Shown piece after piece: positions 5,089 through 11,362 of a stretch of 11,362 bases of DNA. Under the pieces are notes generated by a model. It ran no database searches, was not told the DNA's origin, and worked only from the letters and a program-made list of their open reading frames with translations. Origin of the DNA: Candidatus Thorarchaeota archaeon (GTDB lineage: Archaea; Asgardarchaeota; Thorarchaeia; Thorarchaeales; Thorarchaeaceae); the NCBI GenBank assembly GCA_016839245.1, contig JAEOUN010000118.1, forward strand, positions 1 through 11,362. Reading direction: 5' to 3'. The position numbers were made by a program, and so were the translations under genes. Position 1 is the first letter of the stretch; each line of letters starts with the position of its first letter.

Positions 5089-8010
5089 GTGGCTGTATCG
5101 AGGAAAACGACTAAATTAAAATCCCAAGGTAACAATGCCTATGGTTTATCTTATGCCATAAGTTCACTTCGTTCTAATCCTTTCAGAGCAATCAGCCTAG
5201 CTCTGACTCTTAGCTTAGGAATCAGTCTCTTTGCTTCTACGATGGTCTGGGGTGATACAGGGGTCTATGTTAGTATCTATCAACATCTTGAGCAGAACAC
5301 ATACCAACTTAATTTTGTGGCTAATCCGGACCTTCCTGAATCACTTGATATGGTTGATCAATATATGATGAATGACGCTCTGGTTGAAAGCACATATCGA
5401 ATGAATTCAACTGTAGGAATAATCTCGGGCTATAATACTAATGGAACATATGTAAATACATCATTTTCAGATTCGAAACAGTATGATATCTCATCCTTTG
5501 TCTACTCACAAAATATCAAAGATACCAGAGTCATCTTTATTGATAATGAATTTCTAAATCTGTCAAGACGTGACTTTTTCGTTCAAGGTTCCTTTACTCT
5601 TCATCCTGGAGAGGTTCTAGTATCAAGCTACTTCATCGCTCTTGCAGAACATGTCTATGATATCACCTTCGATATCAATGATACAATTGATATCGATGTT
5701 CTTACTGGAGAAGTAGTAACTCAGCCAGCCTCTCTTGGGTCACTTGATAGGGTAAGAGTAACATCGCTAAAGATTGTTGGCATCTATGATCCTCTGACGA
5801 CGGATTCACTTATTGAACGAGCACTTCCATCAATGCAACGAGCTAACTGGATTCAAGCTAGTAATACCTACTATTCTGTTCTAGGGCTTCGTGATAGCGT
5901 AATGCTACTCAAGGATTCGATTACTCCGTACACTATCAGTGAAAACAGTTTCTTTCCCCGGTCCTCTCTTGTGAGGTTGTCTGCAAAAGGTCTTGCAACT
6001 GCAGGTCCTGATAAAATAGTATCCAATGTCTTTAGTCTTGTATATCGTACTCAAGAGCTCTATAATGTCACTTGGGATGGTGCAGACGAAATCTGGGGAA
6101 TTTATAATGCTGTTCAAGATTATATTGCATCATTATCATTATCCATCTTGGCACTTCCTGTAATTCTCCTTGCACTGTTCTTCTCAGTCTTTGCAGCTGA
6201 TACATTTATGGCTCCGAGAACAGTTGAGATCGGTGTTATTAGATCAAAAGGTGCAAGTTACTCTCAGGTATCATCAATCTTTCTCTGGGAAACCTTGATT
6301 ATCTCAGGCTTGGCAATTCTAATGGGAATAATTCTAAGCGTTTTCTTTGCTCCTCTTATTCCTGCTTCAACCAGCTTCATGACTTTTGATTGGAGTCTCT
6401 ATCTCTACTACCTTAATCGTACGGTTGTTACGGGTAGCACAATAATTCGTGCAATAGGGCTTACAGTTCTTCCAAGTATGTTATTCATTCTCTATCGCGC
6501 ACGTAAAGCTGCTCAGACTGAGATTGGTCTGACTCTCATGGAAGTTACAGATGATCCAGCAGAGCAGACTGAGAGTCACGGTTTTACCATAGGAGCATCG
6601 ATAGTGCTTCTGCTTGTGGTACTGGTTCTGATGATTCTCTTACCCAAAAGCCCGACTTTCTTCCTAATGGAACTCTCTTTGGGGACAGCAGCATGGTTCT
6701 TCTTAGCATATAATGGTTCAAAATTATCTCGAGTCGGTCTAGCTAGAATTTCTGAGAAACTATCTTTCGCACTCGGGCAGAAGAACCTGATTTCAGCTGG
6801 GTATCTCAAGATGCGAAAAGGACGTATAATCCCGCTTATGGTGGTACTTGCACTCACCATGTCAACAACAATTGCATTTGCTGTTCAATCTGAGAGCTTT
6901 AGAGTAGATTTGAATCGCGAAGTGACATATGCTGTTGGTGCGGACCTGCGTATCGAATCAACTTCAAAATTCTTTAACTATTCAGATACAATTGCAAATG
7001 TAGACGGTGTTGAAGAAATCAGTCCAGTCCTTCGTGCATGGGGTCAAGTTGGCTCTAGTGATATAACTGTGGAAGCATTAGATGCGGCAGCCTATGCGTT
7101 GATAGGGAAATTTGACGAGTCCAGTTTTCCAAATCAAGATGCACAGACTGTCTTAAGCACTCTTGCAGAAACGCCAAATGGCATCATTATCAGCGAATTC
7201 CTTTCTGTGTTCATAAACAAGACAATAGGTGATAGTCTTGTTCTCAAGATGTCTGGAGTTGGTTCTACACAGTCTGTGAGTTTTATTGTTGTTGGGATAG
7301 TGTACAGTGCGCCTGGATTTGGTTATGCATCAGTGAATGACATTCCTTCCTCTACACTTGGCGCAGGTTTCGGTTATCAGGCTGGATATAGCGGATTCGC
7401 TATTGCAAACCTTGATTTTGTGTCTGAAACCATTCAGAAAGAGACAACTACACTCTTTCTAGCAAATCTTGCAGATGGTACTAACCACACTCAGCTATTC
7501 GATGACCTTTGGTCACTCCCTGGTATATATCCAACAACCCCTGAAGAATTCGACCTGAAAACGAAATCATTACAGACCGCACTATTCCTAAACACCGTGG
7601 AAGGCCTATTCTCCATTGGATTTGTTATGTCTCTCATCCTCAGTATCTTTGCTCTCTCAATTTCATTAGGTTCTGTTGTGCGAGAGCGCAGAAAGGAATA
7701 TGCTATTATGCGAGCAATCGGAGGATCTCAAAGACAGATTGTAACCATGGTGTTCTCAGAGTTCACAGGCGTGGTAGTTGCCTCGTTATTGCTTAGCCTG
7801 ATTCTGGGTGCCGTGTTTGGATATATTATGGGTTTCATACTGAATGGAATGCTGCCCTTCTCCAGAATTTTGGCAGCATCTCTTGAATTTCCCATTCAGT
7901 TCCTCTCTATCGTTTTACTGATTGAAATTGCGACTATGATAATTGGGGCATATTTACCGGCCCGGGAAGCAGCGCGAACAGAACCAGCAGTTGTCCTTAG
8001 AAATATGTGA
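5089..8010 (+). CDS. Large FtsX-type ABC transporter permease, first paralogue
   Basis: A 973-aa membrane protein starting at GTG 5089 (GTG 5080 would add three residues). Ten hydrophobic segments are visible at about 34-54, 349-370, 397-423, 452-470, 504-519, 523-541, 580-600, 838-862, 886-918 and 934-957. Two large hydrophilic domains (about 55-345 and 601-835) should lie outside the membrane; they contain N-glycosylation sequons such as NGT, NTS and NYS. Two FtsX modules are present. Their post-TM loops read EIGVIRSKGAS (about 380-390) and EYAIMRAIGGS (about 870-880), the family's ATPase-contact region. The C-terminus has the usual LPARE...P-x-x-VLRNM ending. Two modules and ten segments match YbbP/BceB-like proteins rather than the four-segment MacB or LolC/E. 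Probable role: exporting, extracting or mechanically moving an envelope or lipid-linked substrate; substrate unknown. Confidence 0.9.
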   Translation: MAVSRKTTKLKSQGNNAYGLSYAISSLRSNPFRAISLALTLSLGISLFASTMVWGDTGVYVSIYQHLEQNTYQLNFVANPDLPESLDMVDQYMMNDALVESTYRMNSTVGIISGYNTNGTYVNTSFSDSKQYDISSFVYSQNIKDTRVIFIDNEFLNLSRRDFFVQGSFTLHPGEVLVSSYFIALAEHVYDITFDINDTIDIDVLTGEVVTQPASLGSLDRVRVTSLKIVGIYDPLTTDSLIERALPSMQRANWIQASNTYYSVLGLRDSVMLLKDSITPYTISENSFFPRSSLVRLSAKGLATAGPDKIVSNVFSLVYRTQELYNVTWDGADEIWGIYNAVQDYIASLSLSILALPVILLALFFSVFAADTFMAPRTVEIGVIRSKGASYSQVSSIFLWETLIISGLAILMGIILSVFFAPLIPASTSFMTFDWSLYLYYLNRTVVTGSTIIRAIGLTVLPSMLFILYRARKAAQTEIGLTLMEVTDDPAEQTESHGFTIGASIVLLLVVLVLMILLPKSPTFFLMELSLGTAAWFFLAYNGSKLSRVGLARISEKLSFALGQKNLISAGYLKMRKGRIIPLMVVLALTMSTTIAFAVQSESFRVDLNREVTYAVGADLRIESTSKFFNYSDTIANVDGVEEISPVLRAWGQVGSSDITVEALDAAAYALIGKFDESSFPNQDAQTVLSTLAETPNGIIISEFLSVFINKTIGDSLVLKMSGVGSTQSVSFIVVGIVYSAPGFGYASVNDIPSSTLGAGFGYQAGYSGFAIANLDFVSETIQKETTTLFLANLADGTNHTQLFDDLWSLPGIYPTTPEEFDLKTKSLQTALFLNTVEGLFSIGFVMSLILSIFALSISLGSVVRERRKEYAIMRAIGGSQRQIVTMVFSEFTGVVVASLLLSLILGAVFGYIMGFILNGMLPFSRILAASLEFPIQFLSIVLLIEIATMIIGAYLPAREAARTEPAVVLRNM
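5669..5696. repeat. Perfect 11-bp inverted repeat inside the first permease gene
   Basis: Arms TCGATATCAAT (5669-5679) and ATTGATATCGA (5686-5696) are exact reverse complements separated by the 6-nt loop GATACA. The region encodes the acidic run FDINDTIDID of the first outside domain. The second permease lacks it at the matching place. It may simply reflect the repeated I/D codons. Confidence 0.6.
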
Positions 8011-8015
8011 GGTGA
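8009..8015 (+). promoter_or_regulatory. Shine-Dalgarno for the second permease, overlapping the first permease stop
   Basis: GAGGTGA shares its first two bases with the stop TGA (8008-8010) and lies 6 nt before ATG 8022. This layout favours re-initiation, tying production of the two permeases together. Confidence 0.8.
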
Positions 8016-8021
8016 AAAAAG

Positions 8022-10934
8022 ATGGCTAAAAAGACAAGCAAAAAATTACTCAAAGGAAACCGACTATGGCCAATCAACTATGCACTCACCTCAATAAAGA
8101 ACTATAAAGCACGTAATATTGGGATTGCTCTGATTCTCGCTATCAGTGTTGCAGTCCCAACTACTGTCTTTGCATGGACAGAAACTGGTACCCAATTCGC
8201 TATTGAAGATTATTTTGCTGATAACGCTTACCAGTTCAGTGTTCAAAATATCGCTACCAATCTAAACTATTCACATCTTTTCGAAGCTCAGGCAATGCTT
8301 GCAGACAATCCCTACGTTGAATATATGCACATTACACCCAGTACTGTAGGCATTTTAAGAATCGTTAATCTCACGCCTGACTGGGAGGCGTACCGGATGA
8401 CTGATCCGAACTATGGCTTTGGAATAAAGGACGGAAGAGTCATCGCGGTGACCCAAGAAATTCTGAATGTATGGAAATCAGAACTTAGTTTTGAAGGCAA
8501 CTTCTCTATCAACCCCGGAGAAGTAATTGTATCACGATACTTCTGTGATACTGCCTATCAATTATCTGATGGTCAAATAGATATCCAGATTGGATCAGAG
8601 ATTGGTATTGACGTTCTTCGTAATCGATACGTACCTGTAGGTGCTCGCCCCTTTGATCCTCTTCTCCTTGATCGACAGATCATTGAAAATCTAACCGTTG
8701 CAGGTATTTATGATATCACAAAACCCTCTGTTGTATCAAATTCATTTCCTTCTATATCTCGCCCTAATTATGACCCCCTTGGTCCTCAGGTAAGTGTGTT
8801 AGGAGTTAGAGATGCAGTTCTAATTCTTGAGGACGACTTGGGACAAGAAACCATCGACAAGATAACTGATAACGGTTACTTCTCTCCAGTGGGATTTGTT
8901 CGAGGTTCTGCTGAAGGGCTAATAAAAGCAGACCCGACTCTTGCTGCTGTACACATGTTAGCAACTAAGGACCTTGTTCAAGAGAGTGATGATCAATTAT
9001 CTGTGATAGGTCTTGATAATATACAGAATCTTCAGACACATATCTCAACATATCTTTCGAGTCAAGTCTTGATTATTCTTGCAGTGCCGATAATGGTCAT
9101 GAGTCTCATGTTGACCTTGTTTACTTCCGAAACGTCAGTATCCCAAAGGAAGGGAGAGATTAGTGCTCTACGGGCGAAAGGAGCATCGTTTAACCAGATT
9201 TTTGCTGGGTTCATTTGGGAATCATTACTCCTTTCTATCCTAGGTTTTATTCTAGGTATAATATTGACATATCTCATGTCACCACTAATGGGATCATCAA
9301 CAGGGCTATTGACGTTTGATTCTGTCCGATATGATCGGTTCTTGACCAGCCTTGTTATTCCTTTACAGGCGTTTGCACTTGCAGGAGCAATTGCAATGTT
9401 CTTACCTGCTGCATATCTTGTTCATGTTTCAAGACGGATAGATGTTACAGAGATTGGTCAACCAACGACACGCTCAACATATGAGATACCTGAGGAGGTC
9501 AGTATCAAGGCATACGCTCTTGGCCTCGGAGCTGTACTGACTATCCTTGTCGTTGTACCTGTCCTCGTTAATCCCACCAACCAGACCGCAATCTACCTAA
9601 TCCTTATGTCGACAATAATTCTCTTTGCGGCTTCGTATCTTGGATCAAGAGCCATGCGGTTAGCTACTGCGTATGCATCTGAACGAGTGGCACGAATAAT
9701 AGGTGAAAAGAGACTCTATCTTACACAGAGTCTACGAAGGCGTAAGGGACAGTTTATTCCTCTTCTGGTGATTCTCACGCTGACTTTAACCACTACTACT
9801 ATGATGCTAATTCAGGCTGCGAGTTTTGAAAATACCCTTGTCAATGAAGCAAACTATGCTATGGGCACAGATGTCAGAATCTACACTGCTCCACATCTTC
9901 TGAACTGGAGTGATGGTTTCAGTAATTACAGTGGCTATGAGGGATCGACAGCTGTCTTACAATCTTTGTCTTATGTTGATACTGAAGCTTTCTACTTGGA
10001 GGGTGTGGATCCAACATCTTACTTGGAGATAGGGGACTTTAAACAATCGAGTTTTATTGAAACAAATGCAGAGGACATATTGACAGAGCTCGAACAAACA
10101 GAAGATGGGATTATAATTAGTGAATACTATATGACATTCTTCAATGTCTCAATAGGTGATGAGTTGGTAATTCGAACATCTGGAGCTATTGGGGAGGTCA
10201 ATATTCCATTCAAAATCATCGGGCTTATGCGTAGTGCCCCTGGATTCGGGATGGCCTCTACACACGATCTTCTAGGCGTACCATATGGTTCCTATTTTGA
10301 TTTTCAACCTGGAAGAGGTGGATTTGCTCTTGTGAATTTGGATTATCTTTCCAATGTGACAGGTCTTACCCAGACTCGAACTTACTTGTTTGGAATCACA
10401 TCATTAACCGAGGCGTCAGAGTTTATTGGTACTCTTGAAGCACTATCTTATACTGATGTCTATACCCATGAGTCTATTGAGTTTGGACCTGACACAGTAA
10501 CCGGTCTTTTCTTGGCTGGTGTTCAAGGCCTGACAATGATTAGTTATTTCATGTGTGCAGCTATGGCTATTTCGTCAATTGTCCTATTCCTTGGCTCTGC
10601 AGTCATCGAACGTGAGCCGGAATATGCTCTGTTCAGAGCCATTGGTGCTACGAAAAGACAAGTTGTCAGTTTGGTCTTTGGAGAATTTGCCGGTAGTGTT
10701 TTTGCAGCTGTAGCTCTTAGTCTAGTCCTTGGCGTAATCTTTGGTTTCACAGCAATAATTCTAACATTTGGCATCTCATCGATATGGCCAATATTGGGAA
10801 AGGTTCTAACCTATCCCTTCTATGTAATGTTCATTACTGTTGTGATCGAATGTGCAGCAATGATAATTGCATGTTACTATCCAGCACGACAGGCAGGAAA
10901 TACAAACCCTGCAGAAGTATTGAGAAATATGTGA
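8022..10934 (+). CDS. Large FtsX-type ABC transporter permease, second paralogue
   Basis: A 970-aa membrane protein with the same plan as its upstream neighbour. A lysine-rich N-terminus precedes TM1 (about 33-53). A large outside domain (about 54-345) follows, then six segments at about 348-368, 396-420, 445-465, 498-516, 522-541 and 579-598, a second outside domain (about 600-825), and three final segments at about 830-860, 885-918 and 930-952. FtsX loops read EISALRAKGAS (379-389) and EYALFRAIGAT (867-877). Shared blocks with the first permease include SVLGVRDAV, SAPGFG-x-AS, GDELVIRTSG and the C-terminal P-x-x-VLRNM. Similarity runs the full length at moderate identity, so this is an old tandem duplication, and the pair probably forms a heterodimer. 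Four cysteines are scattered (175, 845, 944, 951) with no visible pattern. The ATG has a strong Shine-Dalgarno. Confidence 0.9.
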   Translation: MAKKTSKKLLKGNRLWPINYALTSIKNYKARNIGIALILAISVAVPTTVFAWTETGTQFAIEDYFADNAYQFSVQNIATNLNYSHLFEAQAMLADNPYVEYMHITPSTVGILRIVNLTPDWEAYRMTDPNYGFGIKDGRVIAVTQEILNVWKSELSFEGNFSINPGEVIVSRYFCDTAYQLSDGQIDIQIGSEIGIDVLRNRYVPVGARPFDPLLLDRQIIENLTVAGIYDITKPSVVSNSFPSISRPNYDPLGPQVSVLGVRDAVLILEDDLGQETIDKITDNGYFSPVGFVRGSAEGLIKADPTLAAVHMLATKDLVQESDDQLSVIGLDNIQNLQTHISTYLSSQVLIILAVPIMVMSLMLTLFTSETSVSQRKGEISALRAKGASFNQIFAGFIWESLLLSILGFILGIILTYLMSPLMGSSTGLLTFDSVRYDRFLTSLVIPLQAFALAGAIAMFLPAAYLVHVSRRIDVTEIGQPTTRSTYEIPEEVSIKAYALGLGAVLTILVVVPVLVNPTNQTAIYLILMSTIILFAASYLGSRAMRLATAYASERVARIIGEKRLYLTQSLRRRKGQFIPLLVILTLTLTTTTMMLIQAASFENTLVNEANYAMGTDVRIYTAPHLLNWSDGFSNYSGYEGSTAVLQSLSYVDTEAFYLEGVDPTSYLEIGDFKQSSFIETNAEDILTELEQTEDGIIISEYYMTFFNVSIGDELVIRTSGAIGEVNIPFKIIGLMRSAPGFGMASTHDLLGVPYGSYFDFQPGRGGFALVNLDYLSNVTGLTQTRTYLFGITSLTEASEFIGTLEALSYTDVYTHESIEFGPDTVTGLFLAGVQGLTMISYFMCAAMAISSIVLFLGSAVIEREPEYALFRAIGATKRQVVSLVFGEFAGSVFAAVALSLVLGVIFGFTAIILTFGISSIWPILGKVLTYPFYVMFITVVIECAAMIIACYYPARQAGNTNPAEVLRNM

Positions 10935-10937
10935 GGT
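10933..10937 (+). promoter_or_regulatory. Shine-Dalgarno for the second ATPase, overlapping the second permease stop
   Basis: GAGGT overlaps the stop TGA of the second permease (10932-10934) and lies 7 nt before ATG 10945. The same stop/ribosome-site layout is used between the two permeases. Confidence 0.75.
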
Positions 10938-10944
10938 AGATATA

Positions 10945-11362
10945 ATGAATATAATTGAAGTTGAAGAAGAACTTGACCTGTATAGTGACCTCCCTGATGA
11001 TGTTGTCGTCAGTGTAAATGACTGTTACAAGATTTACAAGGCTCAGGAGTTGGAGGTCGTTGCTTTGAGTGGGATCTCGCTTCAGATTCTTGAGGGTAAG
11101 ATTATGGCGGTGGTTGGTCCTTCTGGATCTGGTAAGACAACATTGATCAATGTCATTGGAGGAATTACCAAAGCAACTGTTGGAAAGGTCTATTGGGCTA
11201 ATCTCAGAACTGACATTACAAAACTCAGCGAACGTGTCCTTACTGAGGCAAGACGTAACTTCATCGGATTCCATTTTCAGTTGAATAATCTTCTACCTCA
11301 CCTAAATGCCTGGCAGAATGTGGAATTAGCTGCAAGGATTGCTGGAGTTCCTAGGAAGATAC
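10945..11362 (+). CDS. ABC transporter ATP-binding protein, second ATPase, truncated by the window end
   Basis: The first 139 residues are visible and the frame stays open to the last base. An acidic N-terminal extension of about 20 residues precedes the nucleotide-binding domain. Walker A is GPSGSGKTT (58-66, K64). The Q-loop is GFHFQLNNLLPHLNAW with Q112; the family more often has GFVFQ, so the histidine at 110 is unusual. The signature, Walker B and switch histidine lie outside the window. It resembles the MacB/LolD group like the first ATPase but is clearly not a recent copy: the N-terminus and the segment between Walker A and Q-loop differ. It probably pairs with the first ATPase under the permease heterodimer, or serves a further permease downstream. 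ATG 10945 is supported by GAGGT 7 nt upstream. Confidence 0.88.
   Translation, partial: MNIIEVEEELDLYSDLPDDVVVSVNDCYKIYKAQELEVVALSGISLQILEGKIMAVVGPSGSGKTTLINVIGGITKATVGKVYWANLRTDITKLSERVLTEARRNFIGFHFQLNNLLPHLNAWQNVELAARIAGVPRKI

Noticed and set aside
10834..11274. 146-codon open frame on the - strand
   Set aside because: It lies fully antisense to the permease end and the second ATPase, both with clear family motifs, and its protein has no recognisable domain.
4304..11362. ABC operon as a bacterial MacAB-TolC drug-efflux system
   Set aside because: No membrane-fusion protein or outer-membrane channel is encoded, the ATPase is separate from the permease, and the permeases have ten segments rather than four.

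Overview
The window reads as a chromosomal segment of an archaeon. The marks are a stand-alone large primase subunit (PriL) with an iron-sulphur domain, Shine-Dalgarno sequences of the GGAGGTGA type fused to upstream stop codons, and TATA-like rather than -35/-10-like promoters. The base composition is moderately AT-rich. The mix of archaeal replication genes, an OGG1-type glycosylase close to the eukaryotic one, and very large duplicated FtsX-type permeases would fit an Asgard-like or related lineage. That placement is inference and cannot be settled from this window.

Left part (1-2661, + strand): four closely packed genes that look like one transcription unit. They are a thioredoxin-fold protein with only one active-site cysteine, a class I SAM-dependent methyltransferase, a 67-residue zinc-ribbon protein, and PriL. 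Gaps are 1, 37 and 17 nt. PriL ends tail-to-tail with the next gene, with only 2 bp between stop codons.

Middle part (2664-4205, - strand): an OGG1-family 8-oxoguanine DNA glycosylase/lyase preceded by a MobB-type molybdopterin-guanine-dinucleotide P-loop GTPase. A 177-bp gap separates them. MobB diverges from the right-hand operon across a 98-bp intergenic region. That region holds a TATA-like element with two TATACAA copies and a perfect palindrome covering the Shine-Dalgarno of the rightward operon.

Right part (4304-11362, + strand): an export-type ABC transporter operon of the MacB/LolCDE/YbbAP class. The order is ATPase, 973-aa permease, 970-aa permease, then a second ATPase that runs off the window. 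Each permease has about ten membrane segments, two FtsX modules and two large outside domains. The two are diverged tandem paralogues. Each downstream gene in the operon has a Shine-Dalgarno overlapping or next to the previous stop codon, so the four products are probably made together. The likely job is mechanical handling or extraction of a lipid-anchored or envelope substrate rather than bulk transport across the membrane. The substrate is unknown.

No tRNA, rRNA, CRISPR array, insertion sequence or mobile-element end was recognised. The only non-coding stretches over 50 bp are 1-62, 3504-3680 and 4206-4303.
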